DNA of 50,416 bases from Thermoanaerobaculum sp. (GCA_021154885.1 JAJKHS010000043.1:1-50416); one strand, 5' to 3'; shown: positions 38,691 through 49,819, numbered from the stretch's first letter. Program-made: numbers and translations. Notes: a model not told the origin generated them from the letters alone.

Positions 38691-38720
38691 ATTATAGGGT
38701 CGGCTCTACAGCCTTGTAAA
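38691..38720 (-). promoter_or_regulatory. Promoter of the MshEN-like gene
   Basis: Minus-strand TTTACA (38720-38715) and a perfect TATAAT (38696-38691) are 18 bp apart, matching at 5/6 and 6/6. The start codon follows 44 nt downstream. It lies in the 103-bp divergent gap shared with the TPR gene, whose own candidate is TTGTAA with TATCCT about 18 bp downstream. Confidence 0.6.
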
Positions 38721-38749
38721 GCGCCGCATCGCGCTGGTATCCTGACAGC

Positions 38750-40717
38750 GTGAAGCGCTCGTCCCTTGCGGCTTTCGCCGCCTGCCTGGCCCTCAGCCCC
38801 CCTCTTGCGTCCGCCGCTCCGCCGTCTTCGGGTGCCGCCACCGGCGCCTCTGGGGCCTCCTACCAGTTCACCCTCGGCAAGCTGCTGGCCGTCGAAGGGT
38901 CGATCAACGACGCCCTGGCGGCGTTCGAGCAGGCCGAGAAGCTGGCCCCGCCAGCGCAGCCGACAGCCTACATCTACCTGGAGCACGCGCAGCTCCTGGC
39001 CCGCATGGCGCAGTATGCGCGGAATCCATCGCTGCGCGACGAATCGCTGCGCAAAGCGGGGGAGAAGATCGTCGAGGCGCGCCGGCTGGCGCCCGACAAC
39101 CTCGACGTGCTGCGGGCCGTGGGCGACGTCTACATCGACCTGGCGGCGATCGATCCCGCGGCCCTGAACACCGCCCGCGACGCCCTCGAAGAGGTGCGGC
39201 AGCGCAACAGGACGGACGCCCAGTCGTTCATGACCCTGGGTCGCATCTACCTCGACCAGAACCAGCCGGACAAGGCGGCGGCGGTCTTCCAGGAGCTGGT
39301 GAACAACGTCCCGCAGCAGCGCATGGCCTACGCCCTGCTGGTGGAATCGCTGGTGCGGGCCAACAAGCCGCAGGAGGCGGAGAAGGCGCTGAGCGACATC
39401 CTCTCCTTCGATCCCGGCTCGCTGGAGGCGCGGCTCACCCTGGCCGACCTGCAGAGCAAGCGCGGCGACGCCAGGGCCATGTTCGAGACGCTGCAGGGCG
39501 CTCCCGAGGAGGCGCGCGAGGACCCCCGCTTCAAGCGCCAGTTCGCCTGGGCGCTCTACCAGAACGGCCAGCTCGACGAGGCTTTGAAGCAGGTCGAGCC
39601 GCTGGCGGCCAAGGAGAGCGACAGCCAGTCCGTCCTCCTCCTCAAGGGGCTGATCCTCACTGCCCAGGGGCAGAACGCCGAGGCGCTCGCCCTGCTCACC
39701 AAGGTGCGCGCGAGCCAGCCCAAGGACGTCGGCCTCGGCCTCGCCACCGCCAAGCTGATGCAGCGCACGGGTAAGCGCGCCGAGGCCATCCGCACCATGA
39801 CCGACCTCGCCGACGCCCTGGCCAAGGACGGCAAGGCCGTGGAGTCGCGGGAGGTGCGGCTGGAGGCGGCGCAGTCCGCCGTCGACGGCAAGCAGTGGGA
39901 CCAGGTGAGCGAAGTGCTGCGCCCCCTCCTCGCCTCTACGGACGAGCCGACGCGGCTGGCGGCCGTGCTGTTCCAGGCCGACGCCCTGGGGCGGGCCAAG
40001 CGCTACGACGAGGCCCTCACCCTGCTCGACACCCTGCCGGATCCACAGAAGAAGTCTCTCGCCGTCGAGAGCCGCCGGGCCGAGGTTCTGCTCCGCGCCG
40101 GCCGCGACGCCGAAGCCGGGCGTGCGCTGACCGCGCTCGCCGCCGGCGACGACGCCGCGGCGCTGGCGGCGGCCCAGTCCTATCAGCGGGTGGAGCACTA
40201 TCAGGAGTCGCTGCCGATCCTCGAGAAGCTGGCGGCGGCCCACCCGGACCAGGTGGCCACCGGCTTCCTGCTGGGTGCGGCCTACGATCGCACGGGGCAG
40301 CGGGACCGGGCGGTGGCGGAGCTCCGCCGCGTGCTCAAGCTCGATCCCGACTTCCATGCCGCGATGAACTACCTCGGTTACACCTTCGCCGAGGCGGGCA
40401 TGAACCTGGAGGAAGCCCTGGCGCTGGTGAGCCGGGCCGTGGCGCTCGACCCGGACAACGGCGCCTACGTCGATTCCCTGGGCTGGATCTACTTCCGGCT
40501 GGGCCGCACCGAGCAGGCCCGCGGGGCTCTGGAGCGGGCCGCCCGCCTGGATCCCGAGGACGCGACGCTACAAGAGCACCTGGGGGATGTCTATGTTGCG
40601 TTGGGGCAGACGGAGAGGGCTCGGCAGGCCTACCAGCGGTCGCTCGGTCTCGCGGGAGGCAAGCCGGACGAGGTGCGGCGCAAGCTCGGCGACCTCGACA
40701 AGAAGCCGCGGTCCTGA
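38750..40717 (+). CDS. Secreted or periplasmic TPR-repeat protein
   Basis: The 655-residue protein begins MKRSSLAAFAACLALSPPLA, a signal peptide cleaved near residue 23. About fifteen TPR-like repeats follow; the clearest are ALNTARDALEEVRQ, AAAVFQELVNNVPQQ, AVAELRRVLKLDPDFHAAMN and ARGALERAARLDPEDATLQE. The terminal repeats include YVDSLGWIYFRLG, the pattern of TPR proteins linked to outer-membrane or exopolysaccharide assembly. The start is GTG at 38750. A lipoprotein gene follows within about 35 bp, so the pair may form an envelope assembly unit. A specific role is not assignable. Confidence 0.85.
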   Translation: MKRSSLAAFAACLALSPPLASAAPPSSGAATGASGASYQFTLGKLLAVEGSINDALAAFEQAEKLAPPAQPTAYIYLEHAQLLARMAQYARNPSLRDESLRKAGEKIVEARRLAPDNLDVLRAVGDVYIDLAAIDPAALNTARDALEEVRQRNRTDAQSFMTLGRIYLDQNQPDKAAAVFQELVNNVPQQRMAYALLVESLVRANKPQEAEKALSDILSFDPGSLEARLTLADLQSKRGDARAMFETLQGAPEEAREDPRFKRQFAWALYQNGQLDEALKQVEPLAAKESDSQSVLLLKGLILTAQGQNAEALALLTKVRASQPKDVGLGLATAKLMQRTGKRAEAIRTMTDLADALAKDGKAVESREVRLEAAQSAVDGKQWDQVSEVLRPLLASTDEPTRLAAVLFQADALGRAKRYDEALTLLDTLPDPQKKSLAVESRRAEVLLRAGRDAEAGRALTALAAGDDAAALAAAQSYQRVEHYQESLPILEKLAAAHPDQVATGFLLGAAYDRTGQRDRAVAELRRVLKLDPDFHAAMNYLGYTFAEAGMNLEEALALVSRAVALDPDNGAYVDSLGWIYFRLGRTEQARGALERAARLDPEDATLQEHLGDVYVALGQTERARQAYQRSLGLAGGKPDEVRRKLGDLDKKPRS

Positions 40718-40721
40718 AACC

Positions 40722-40743
40722 GGGCGGCCCCGCGGGGCCGCCC
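40722..40743. repeat. Perfect 22-bp G/C palindrome
   Basis: Bases 40722-40743 (gggcggccccgc followed by its mirror complement) form a perfect palindrome directly after the TPR stop codon and before the lipoprotein signal peptide. It could be a hairpin or terminator-like element, but only a weak T run (cgctttttctc) follows 15 nt later. Confidence 0.5.
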
Positions 40744-40751
40744 CCGAGATC

Positions 40752-41489
40752 CTGGCGCTTTTTCTCCTGCCGTTCCTCCTGTCATGGGCCGGTTGCGCCT
40801 CCAGGCCGGCGGTGCCGCCCCAGCCCCGGCCTTCGCCGGCGCGTGCCCTCCTCCCCTGGCAGATGCCGCAGGAGGCCTACGGCTCGCAACGCCTCTATCG
40901 GGTGAGCTACTCCGGCCCGGAGGGGGAGGGCTCCTTCAAGGTCACCCTCCGCCTCGTCTCGCCCGCCCGCTATCTCATCCAGGCCGTGGACCCCCTGGGA
41001 CGGTCGCTGTGGAGTCTCGACGTCAACAACGCCGCCGGCCTGTGGCTCAACCACCACAGCCACACCTACTGCCTGTTCGAGGGGCGGTTCGACGTCTCGG
41101 GGGTGCCGCTGGGCCCCTTCCCCCTGCTCTCCCTGCCGTCGCTGCTCAGCGGCCGGGTGCCGGGCGAGCCGGCGCCGGGCTCGCCCACCGCCGAGCCCCG
41201 AGGGCGGGAGTTCGACTTCAAGGATGCCGAGGGCCGGCGCTGGACCGGCGCGCTGGGCGAGGGGGGCTCGGTGCTGAGCTGGACCCTGTCGGAAGGGAGC
41301 ACGCCCAAGGTCTGGTGGATCCGCCGCGACGACTGGGCCATCCTCTCCGACCGCGAGCGGGGGGTGCAGGTGCGCTGGCGGGAGGTGCTGCGGGAGAACC
41401 TCGACCGCGAGCCCGCGCGGCTCGCGCCCCCCGCGGAGTACAAGCGGACGCCCTGCGGCGATCCCGACCTGCCGTCGAGCGAGCCGTAG
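40752..41489 (+). CDS. Outer-membrane lipoprotein, LolB/DUF4292-like, start codon unclear
   Basis: The reading frame encodes ALFLLPFLLSWAGCASRP, a lipoprotein signal with the lipobox Cys at about 40791. About 230 residues of beta-rich protein follow (YRVSYSGPEGEGSFKV, RYLIQAVDPLGRSLWSLD) resembling LolB/DUF4292 lipoproteins. No in-frame ATG, GTG or TTG lies between the TPR gene and the signal peptide; a CTG at 40752 or ATC at 40749 would be needed. Otherwise the nearest ATGs (40587, 40593) lie inside the TPR gene. A perfect 22-bp palindrome at 40722-40743 sits in the gap. The start given is a placeholder. Confidence 0.65.
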   Translation: MALFLLPFLLSWAGCASRPAVPPQPRPSPARALLPWQMPQEAYGSQRLYRVSYSGPEGEGSFKVTLRLVSPARYLIQAVDPLGRSLWSLDVNNAAGLWLNHHSHTYCLFEGRFDVSGVPLGPFPLLSLPSLLSGRVPGEPAPGSPTAEPRGREFDFKDAEGRRWTGALGEGGSVLSWTLSEGSTPKVWWIRRDDWAILSDRERGVQVRWREVLRENLDREPARLAPPAEYKRTPCGDPDLPSSEP

Positions 41490-41758
41490 ACGGCGCCGGC
41501 GGCGGATTTGACACGCCTCCGCCGGGCCTCTAGCATAAGGGGCCGCGGTTGGCGCAGGAGCGTGCCTCTTGCCGACATCTCCACGCGATGCTCTCCGGAG
41601 GTCCCAGCCAGTATATAATGCGTCGATTGATACCGACGCGTGTATAGTGCGACCCTCCGGGGTATGACGGGCTCCGGCCCGGCGTTTCCATCGAGGAAGA
41701 TGGTCGCGGCTTCGTGCACGCGAAGGTCCGACGGGATGACCCGGAGAGGACGCGCAAA
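41490..41758 (+). promoter_or_regulatory. Intergenic region upstream of spoVG with perfect -10 and hairpin
   Basis: This 269-bp gap has no gene I can support. It contains TATAAT at 41614-41619 and TATAGT at 41643-41648 as candidate -10 elements, with no good -35 for either. Between them a hairpin, gcgtcg (41620-41625) with cgacgc (41634-41639), could form at the 5' end of a transcript. The leader to spoVG would be over 110 nt. Confidence 0.4.
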
Positions 41759-42163
41759 ATGGAGATCACAGAGGTCAAGGTCTTTCCGATTCAGGAGGAG
41801 AAGCTCAAGGCATTCGTCTCGATCGTCTTTGACCAGTGCTTCATGGTCAACGACATCAAGATCATCCAGGGACGAGATGGGCTCTTCATCAGCATGCCGA
41901 GTCGGAAGAAGAAGAACGGCGAGTTCAAGGACGTGGCCCACCCGCTCAACAACGAGACCCGGCGGATGATCGAGGAGCAGGTGCTGGCCGAGTATGATCG
42001 GGTGCTCGGAGAGCGGGGAGATCCGCCGGCGGACCGCGGGGAGCGGGCGCTGCGGCCTCAGGACACCGAGAGCGTACCGGCAGCGCTGCCCCTCGCCGCA
42101 GCGGAGAAGACCCTGGAGGAGGTCGAGGAGATCCATCTCAGCGACTCCTTCTGGACGGTGTAG
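41759..42163 (+). CDS. spoVG: SpoVG-family protein
   Basis: The 134-residue protein has a typical SpoVG core in its first 85 residues: MEITEVKVFPIQEEKLKAFV, FMVNDIKIIQG and GLFISMPSRKKKNGEFKD. SpoVG is a widely conserved nucleic-acid-binding regulator, not limited to spore formers; no sporulation genes are seen here. An acidic C-terminal extension ends LEEVEEIHLSDSFWTV. I use the ATG at 41759 (SD gagagga), giving the standard start. A tRNA-Gln gene follows, then prs, a neighbourhood also found in other bacterial phyla. The long leader suggests regulated expression. Confidence 0.93.
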   Translation: MEITEVKVFPIQEEKLKAFVSIVFDQCFMVNDIKIIQGRDGLFISMPSRKKKNGEFKDVAHPLNNETRRMIEEQVLAEYDRVLGERGDPPADRGERALRPQDTESVPAALPLAAAEKTLEEVEEIHLSDSFWTV

Positions 42164-42178
42164 CAATCGGATTCCGTG

Positions 42179-42203
42179 GCCCGGGGGCTCCCGGTTCCCG
42201 GGC
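42179..42203 (+). terminator. Hairpin after spoVG
   Basis: GCCCGGG (42179-42185) and CCCGGGC (42197-42203) form a perfect 7-bp stem with an 11-nt loop, 16 nt after the spoVG stop. No T run follows, so it is a weak or factor-dependent terminator candidate, or a processing signal before the tRNA. Confidence 0.35.
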
Positions 42204-42278
42204 GTGGGAAGGTGCGCGGGTGCGCCAGGCGGCTGCCCGGGTGCGGAGTCGTCGCCCGGAAGGGAAGCACCCAGAAAC

Positions 42279-42353
42279 TGGGGCGTCGCCAAGTGGTAAG
42301 GCACCAGACTTTGGATCTGGCACTCGGAGGTTCGAATCCTCCCGCCCCAACCA
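42279..42353 (+). tRNA. tRNA-Gln (anticodon TTG)
   Basis: The 75-nt sequence folds as a cloverleaf. The acceptor stem TGGGGCG pairs with CGCCCCA, discriminator A is followed by an encoded CCA, the anticodon loop is ctttgga with anticodon TTG (UUG, Gln), and the T arm is ggaggTTCGAATcctcc. It lies between spoVG and prs and may be cotranscribed with either. Confidence 0.96.
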
Positions 42354-42447
42354 GGTCCGCAGGCAGCCTTGATCCATATCACCATCGCGCGTTGAGTCCC
42401 GCCTCTCGCGGCGAGATCTCGAGTGTCGTCCGTTCCTGAGGGAGACT

Positions 42448-43389
42448 ATGGCCGGCGAATTGAAAATTTTCGGCGGGCGCGCCCATCCGGCGCTGGTGCA
42501 GGAGATCTGCGAGTACCTGAACCTGACGGCCGGCAAGGTGTCCGCCTTCAACTTTTCGGATGGCGAGACGTTCTGCCAGATCGAGGAGAACGTGCGCGGC
42601 TCGGACGTATTCGTCGTCCAGCCGACGTGCAATCCCGTCAACGACAACCTAATGGAGCTGCTGATCCTGCTCGACAGCTTCAAGCGCTCGTCCGCGTCGC
42701 GGGTGACGGCCGTCATCCCGTATTACGGCTATGCCCGGCAGGACAAGAAGGACAAGCCGCGGGTGCCCATCACCGCCAAGCTGGTGGCGGACCTCATCTC
42801 CCGCGCCGGCGCCGACCGCGTGCTGACCATGGACCTCCACGCCGACCAGATTCAGGGTTTCTTCGACGTGCCGGTGGACCACCTGTTCGCGGCGCCGGTC
42901 ATCCTGGACGCGGTGCGCGAGCTCGCCATCCCGAACCTGGTGGTAGTCTCCCCCGACGCCGGCGGCGTCGAGCGGGCGCGGGCCATCGCCAAGCGCCTGG
43001 AGTCCGGCCTCGCCATCGTCGACAAGCGGCGGACGGCGCCCAACGAGGCCGAGATCATGCACGTCATCGGCGACGTCGCCGGCTGCAACTGCCTGATCGT
43101 GGACGACATCATCGACACCGCCGGCACCCTGACCAAGACCGTGGACGCGTTGAAGAAGGAGGGGGCCGAGCGGGTCTTCGCCGCGGGCGTCCACGGCGTC
43201 CTCTCCGGGCCGGCGTTGGCGCGCATCGCCAACTCGCCCTTGGAGCTGGTGCTGATCACCAACACGACGCCGGTGGACGACAAGCTCGCCCGCCTGCCGA
43301 AGCTGCGGCCGCACTCCGTCGCGCCGCTGCTCGGCGAGGCCATCCGCCGGATCCACGAAAACAGCTCCGTGAGCTCCCTGTTCGTCTAG
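42448..43389 (+). CDS. prs: Ribose-phosphate pyrophosphokinase
   Basis: The 313-residue enzyme makes PRPP from ribose 5-phosphate and ATP for nucleotide, His and Trp synthesis. Visible motifs are DGETFCQIEENVRGSDVFVV, the ATP-side PYYGYARQDKK, DLHADQIQGFF and the PRPP loop LIVDDIIDTAGTL. SPDAGGVERARAIAKRL is also conserved. Length and motifs are those of class I enzymes, which are regulated by phosphate and ADP. The ATG at 42448 follows gagggag with good spacing. rplY follows after 34 bp, consistent with a prs-rplY-pth operon. Confidence 0.97.
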   Translation: MAGELKIFGGRAHPALVQEICEYLNLTAGKVSAFNFSDGETFCQIEENVRGSDVFVVQPTCNPVNDNLMELLILLDSFKRSSASRVTAVIPYYGYARQDKKDKPRVPITAKLVADLISRAGADRVLTMDLHADQIQGFFDVPVDHLFAAPVILDAVRELAIPNLVVVSPDAGGVERARAIAKRLESGLAIVDKRRTAPNEAEIMHVIGDVAGCNCLIVDDIIDTAGTLTKTVDALKKEGAERVFAAGVHGVLSGPALARIANSPLELVLITNTTPVDDKLARLPKLRPHSVAPLLGEAIRRIHENSSVSSLFV

Positions 43390-43423
43390 CCTGCAAGAAA
43401 AAAATAGAAGCGAGGAAAATCCC

Positions 43424-44059
43424 ATGTCCGAAACCATGACCATCGAAGTCCAGCCCCGGGAAGAGACCGGGAAGAACGCCAACCGGCGGTCGCGCGCCCG
43501 CGGCAAGATCCCCGCCGTCGTCTACGGCGGCGGCAAGGAGAGCGTGTCGATCGAGGTCGACCGCAAGACCCTCGTCGACATGATGAAGGGCCACGGCGGC
43601 GAGAACCCCATCTTCCTGCTCAAGCTCGGCGACAAGGACCGGCACGCCATGATCCGCAACCTGCAGGTGGATCCGGTGAGCCGCCAGGTGATCCACATCG
43701 ACTTCCAGCGCGTCCTGCTGGACCAGAAGGTGCGGGTCTCGGTGCCCGTCGAGCTGGTGGGCACGCCCGTGGGCGTCAAGGTGGACGGCGGCCTGCTCGA
43801 CTTCGTCACCCGCGAAGTCCACGTCGAGTGCCTGCCGGGCCAGATCCCGAAGCACCTCGAGGCCGACGTGACCAACGTGCACGTCGGTCAGCACGTCGAG
43901 GTCCGGGACCTCAAGCTCCCCGAGGGCGTGGTGGTGCTCGACGAGCCCGACAAGGTCCTCGCCTCCATCACCCACGGCCGGCTCGAGGCGGAGGCCGAGG
44001 GCACCGAGGCCGGGCAGGCGGAGCCCGAGGTCATCAAAAAGGCGAAGGCCGAGGCTTAA
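43424..44059 (+). CDS. rplY: 50S ribosomal protein L25 (CTC/TL5 type)
   Basis: The 211-residue 5S-rRNA-binding ribosomal protein has the L25 domain (about 1-95, REETGKNANRRSRARGKIPA, then VIHIDFQRVLLDQKVRVSVP) plus the longer CTC-type C-terminal domain, ending in an acidic, Lys-containing tail (EAEAEGTEAGQAEPE). The two-domain form of about 200 residues is usual outside the Enterobacteria. ATG at 43424 with gaggaaaat upstream. It is flanked by prs and pth, the standard operon order. Confidence 0.95.
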   Translation: MSETMTIEVQPREETGKNANRRSRARGKIPAVVYGGGKESVSIEVDRKTLVDMMKGHGGENPIFLLKLGDKDRHAMIRNLQVDPVSRQVIHIDFQRVLLDQKVRVSVPVELVGTPVGVKVDGGLLDFVTREVHVECLPGQIPKHLEADVTNVHVGQHVEVRDLKLPEGVVVLDEPDKVLASITHGRLEAEAEGTEAGQAEPEVIKKAKAEA

Positions 44060-44062
44060 GCC

Positions 44063-44080
44063 CGCCATTTCCACATGGCG
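44063..44080 (+). promoter_or_regulatory. Hairpin enclosing the pth start codon
   Basis: CGCCAT (44063-44068) and ATGGCG (44075-44080) can pair across a TTCCAC loop. The 3' arm starts with the pth ATG and no Shine-Dalgarno is present. This is compatible with translation of pth depending on ribosomes finishing rplY. Confidence 0.35.
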
Positions 44081-44659
44081 CGCCTCATCCTCGGGCTGGG
44101 CAACCCGGGCGAGGAGTACCGCGACACCCGCCACAACGTGGGCTTCCGGGTGGTCGAGGAGCTCGCCCGGCGCTGGCAGCTCGTCCTCGACCGGCTGGAA
44201 TGCAACGCCCTCGCCGCCCAGACCGGGTCCGGCGAGGGTGCCGAAGGGGACATTCTGCTCGCCAAGCCGCAGACCTACATGAACCGCAGCGGCCACGCCG
44301 CCCACTGTTTCGTCGAACGCTACGAGCTCGACCCCACGAACGTGCTGGTGATCTACGACGAGGTCAACCTGCCGCTGGGCAAGCTCCGCCTGCGCCGCGC
44401 CGGGAGCCCGGCGGGCCACCGCGGCCTGGAGAACGTCCTGGAGAGCCTGCGCACGGCCGAGGTGCCCCGCCTGCGCCTGGGGGTCGCTCCTCCCGGCGAA
44501 ACCCGGCCGCCGGGTGAGGATCTCGCGGATTTCGTCCTCTCGCCCTTCGACGAGGGGGAGCGCGAGGAGGCCGAAGCCATGGTCCGCCGCGCCGCGGACG
44601 CCGTGGAGGTCTGGCTGCGGGAGGGGGCGGAGGCGGCGATGATGAAGTTCAATGGGTAG
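44075..44659 (+). CDS. pth: Peptidyl-tRNA hydrolase
   Basis: The 194-residue enzyme releases tRNA from peptidyl-tRNA that dissociates from ribosomes. It begins MARLILGLGNPGEEYRDTRH, with N11 and catalytic H21 in RHNVGF. KPQTYMNRSG and VIYDEVNLPLGKLRLRRAGS with D95-region catalytic residues follow. The ATG at 44075 is 15 nt after the rplY stop and lacks an SD. It lies in the 3' arm of a 6-bp hairpin (CGCCAT/ATGGCG), so coupling to rplY translation is likely. Confidence 0.96.
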   Translation: MARLILGLGNPGEEYRDTRHNVGFRVVEELARRWQLVLDRLECNALAAQTGSGEGAEGDILLAKPQTYMNRSGHAAHCFVERYELDPTNVLVIYDEVNLPLGKLRLRRAGSPAGHRGLENVLESLRTAEVPRLRLGVAPPGETRPPGEDLADFVLSPFDEGEREEAEAMVRRAADAVEVWLREGAEAAMMKFNG

Positions 44660-44697
44660 GGTCGTCAGCACCTCGACCCATCGGATCGCTCATCCCC

Positions 44698-44725
44698 TTG
44701 CCATTTCCCCCCAACCGTGTACAAT
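44698..44725 (+). promoter_or_regulatory. Candidate promoter of the rpsF-rpsR-rplI operon
   Basis: TTGCCA (44698-44703) and TACAAT (44720-44725) match the consensus at 5/6 each with a 16-bp spacer. The leader to rpsF would be about 100 nt, long enough for the autoregulatory S6:S18-binding structure reported in other bacteria, though I did not identify that fold. Confidence 0.55.
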
Positions 44726-44832
44726 CTCTGTCCCTGTCAACGAGCGGGCCGGGACCGGCACCGCTATCGTCAACCCTCTCTGTTCCGCAATACAGCGGGA
44801 CCGACCAGACCATAGGGAGGAAAGCCGCACAC

Positions 44833-45237
44833 ATGCGTACCTATGAGCTGATGTTCGTGGTCGACCCACGCGTCTCCGACGAGGACGTGGTGACCATGAC
44901 CCAGGAGTACAGGAACATGATCGCCTCCGGCGGTTCGACCATCACCGCCGAGGAGAACTGGGGCCGGCGCAAGCTCGCCTACACGATCGACAAACTGAAC
45001 GAGGGCAAGTACGTCCTGTTCTACGTCTCCAGCGAGACCGGCAAGACCGCGCTGCCCGAGGTGGAGCACCGGATGCGACAGAACGACAAGATCCTGCGTT
45101 ACCTGACGGTGCGCACCGACGAGGACCTCAAGCGGGCGGCACGCCGGCAGCCGGCCGCGGGCACGACCCCGCCTCCCCCGGGCGAGAGCACGTCCCCCGC
45201 CGCCGCCGAAATCGGTCCGGACGAGGAGGAGGTCTAA
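44833..45237 (+). CDS. rpsF: 30S ribosomal protein S6
   Basis: The 134-residue ribosomal protein begins MRTYELMFVVDPRVSDEDVV from the ATG at 44833, with ggaggaaag about 10 nt upstream. The S6 core ends near residue 100 (VRTDEDLKRAARR). The last 35 residues are a Pro/Ala/Glu-rich tail with a run of acids (GPDEEEV). It heads the rpsF-rpsR-rplI operon and partners S18 on the 30S platform. Confidence 0.96.
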   Translation: MRTYELMFVVDPRVSDEDVVTMTQEYRNMIASGGSTITAEENWGRRKLAYTIDKLNEGKYVLFYVSSETGKTALPEVEHRMRQNDKILRYLTVRTDEDLKRAARRQPAAGTTPPPPGESTSPAAAEIGPDEEEV

Positions 45238-45240
45238 GCC

Positions 45241-45474
<234 letters not shown>

Positions 45475-45484
45475 GAGGCCTACG

Positions 45485-45931
45485 TTGAGAGTCATCCTGC
45501 TCAGCGATCAACGTCACCTCGGCAAGCGGGGCGAGGTGGTGGACGTCAAGCCCGGGTTCGGGCGCAACTACCTGGTACCCCAGGGCATCGCCCTCGAGGC
45601 GAGCCACGCCAACATCAAGTACTTCGAGCAGCAGCGGACCAAGATCGACGCCCAGCACGCCAAGGAGCGCGACGCCGCGGCCGAGATCGCCGCCAAGCTC
45701 TCGGGTCTGCGTCTCGAAGTCCCCAAGCGGGTCGGCGAGACCGGCACGCTCTACGGCTCGGTCACCGCGGGCGACGTGGCGGACCTGCTGGAGAAAAAGG
45801 GCTTCACCGTCGACCGGCGGCGTATCGATCTCGAGGGGGGCATCAAGACCCTCGGCGATCATTCCGTGCGCATCGAGCTCCATCCCGAGGTGGTCGCCGA
45901 GGTGACCGTCTCGGTGGTGGCCGAAGAGTAG
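45485..45931 (+). CDS. rplI: 50S ribosomal protein L9
   Basis: The 148-residue two-domain protein has the N-terminal rRNA-binding domain (MRVILLSDQRHLGKRGEVVD and PGFGRNYLVPQGIALEAS), the long connecting helix, and the C-terminal domain ending HPEVVAEVTVSVVAEE. The start is TTG at 45485 with aggaggcct upstream, an unusual start for a ribosomal protein but the only one that restores the conserved N-terminus. It closes the rpsF operon. Confidence 0.96.
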   Translation: MRVILLSDQRHLGKRGEVVDVKPGFGRNYLVPQGIALEASHANIKYFEQQRTKIDAQHAKERDAAAEIAAKLSGLRLEVPKRVGETGTLYGSVTAGDVADLLEKKGFTVDRRRIDLEGGIKTLGDHSVRIELHPEVVAEVTVSVVAEE

Positions 45932-45977
45932 CGGCCGTACCGGGGCGCGGGCGCGGACACTGACGCGGACACTGCTG

Positions 45978-47180
45978 ATGACGAGCGGACCCAATCGTCC
46001 TCCTCAGCGCCGCGCCCCGTCCCTCGGCGACTTCCTCGCCAATCCCACGCGCGACCTTGCCGACTGGCAGTGGCTGTGGTCCGGGGACCAGCCGTTCCCC
46101 ATCCGCAGCCACCGCGGTCTGCTCGGCCGGCTCGTCGTCGGCCTCAAACGCCTCCTCCGCCCCGTCGTCAAGGTCCCCCAGAACGACCTCTGGGAACGCC
46201 AGCGGACTTTCAACCTCATCCTGCTGGAGCACCTGGAGCGCCTGGAGACCGCCCGCGCCGACCATCTGCGCCGCATCGAGTACCAGGAGGCCCTCGACGC
46301 CGAAGGCGTCCGGGAGATCATGCGGCACAACGACGCCCTCTTCGCCCGCGCCGACCAGAAGCTGGACCGCTACCGGCGGGAGGCCCGCAACCTGCTGGGC
46401 AACCTGGGCGGTGCCCTTGCCGTCGTCCAATCGGCGCCCAAGGGGGACCCGGAGGCGGTCGAGGTCGTCGCCCGGGCCCACGAGGAGCACGGCTACGTCG
46501 AGCTGGAGCGGCTCTACCGCGGCACCGAGGTGGAGATCCGCGAGCGGATCGCGGCCTACCGCCCCTTCCTGAAGGACCTGCCCGCGGGCGCGCCCGTGCT
46601 CGACCTCGGCTGCGGCCGCGGCGAGGCCCTGGCCTTGCTGCGCGAGTGGGGGCTCGCCGGCCGCGGCGTGGATGCGAGCGCCCGCATGGTGGAGCTCTGC
46701 CGCGAGCGGGGCGTCGAAGCCGAGGTGGGCGACCTCTTCGCGGCGCTGGCCGGAGCAGAGGCGGGGAGCCTCGGCGGCGTGGTCTCCTTTCACGTCATCG
46801 AGCACCTGCCGCCGGCCGCCCTCGACCGCCTCGTCCGCCTGGCCTGGCGCGCCCTGCGGCCCGGCGGCGTCCTGATCCTGGAGACCCCGAACCCGCTCTC
46901 CGTCGTGGTCGCCGCCCGCAACTTCTGGCTCGATCCCACCCACGTCCGCCCCGTCCACCCCGGGAGCCTGAGGCTGATGTACGAGTTGGCCGGCTTCGAT
47001 CCCGTCGAGCGGCTCGACCTGCGCCCCTTCGCCGCGGCCGACCGCCTCCCCGAGATCGACCTCGCGAAGCTCCCCGCGGACCAGCGCCCCTTCGCCGATC
47101 AGGTCAACCGGCTGCGCGACCGCCTGGACGACCTGCTGTTCGGCTGCCAGGACTTCGGGATGGTGGGGAAGAAGCCCTAG
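45978..47180 (+). CDS. Class I SAM-dependent methyltransferase with N-terminal helical extension
   Basis: The 400-residue protein has a Rossmann methyltransferase domain with motif I LDLGCGRGEALALL (about 208-222), the acidic loop GVDASARMVELC and motif IV-like VSFHVIEHLPP. PNPLSVVVAARNFWLDPTHVRPVHPGSLRLMYELAGF follows, resembling enzymes of O-antigen and polysaccharide chain-terminating methyltransferases (WbdD-like). Residues 1-200 form a long helical, probably coiled-coil, region. The start at 45978 has no strong SD. The stop is 4 bp from the convergent PBP gene. The actual acceptor is unknown. Confidence 0.82.
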   Translation: MTSGPNRPPQRRAPSLGDFLANPTRDLADWQWLWSGDQPFPIRSHRGLLGRLVVGLKRLLRPVVKVPQNDLWERQRTFNLILLEHLERLETARADHLRRIEYQEALDAEGVREIMRHNDALFARADQKLDRYRREARNLLGNLGGALAVVQSAPKGDPEAVEVVARAHEEHGYVELERLYRGTEVEIRERIAAYRPFLKDLPAGAPVLDLGCGRGEALALLREWGLAGRGVDASARMVELCRERGVEAEVGDLFAALAGAEAGSLGGVVSFHVIEHLPPAALDRLVRLAWRALRPGGVLILETPNPLSVVVAARNFWLDPTHVRPVHPGSLRLMYELAGFDPVERLDLRPFAAADRLPEIDLAKLPADQRPFADQVNRLRDRLDDLLFGCQDFGMVGKKP

Positions 47181-47184
47181 CCAC

Positions 47185-49719
<2,535 letters not shown>

Positions 49720-49753
49720 GAGCCTCATTATAGGCGGCATCGGCGGCTCCGGC

Positions 49754-49782
49754 TTGTCCGCCCCGTCCGGCGGTGATACAAA
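49754..49782 (+). promoter_or_regulatory. Candidate promoter of the small membrane protein gene
   Basis: TTGTCC (49754-49759) and TACAAA (49777-49782) are 17 bp apart, each matching the sigma-70 consensus at 4/6. The start at 49820 lies 38 nt downstream, with ggagg in between. It is divergent from the PBP gene. Confidence 0.45.
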
Positions 49783-49819
49783 GGCGCCGTCAAGGCTACC
49801 AGCGTTTCCGGAGGACCGA

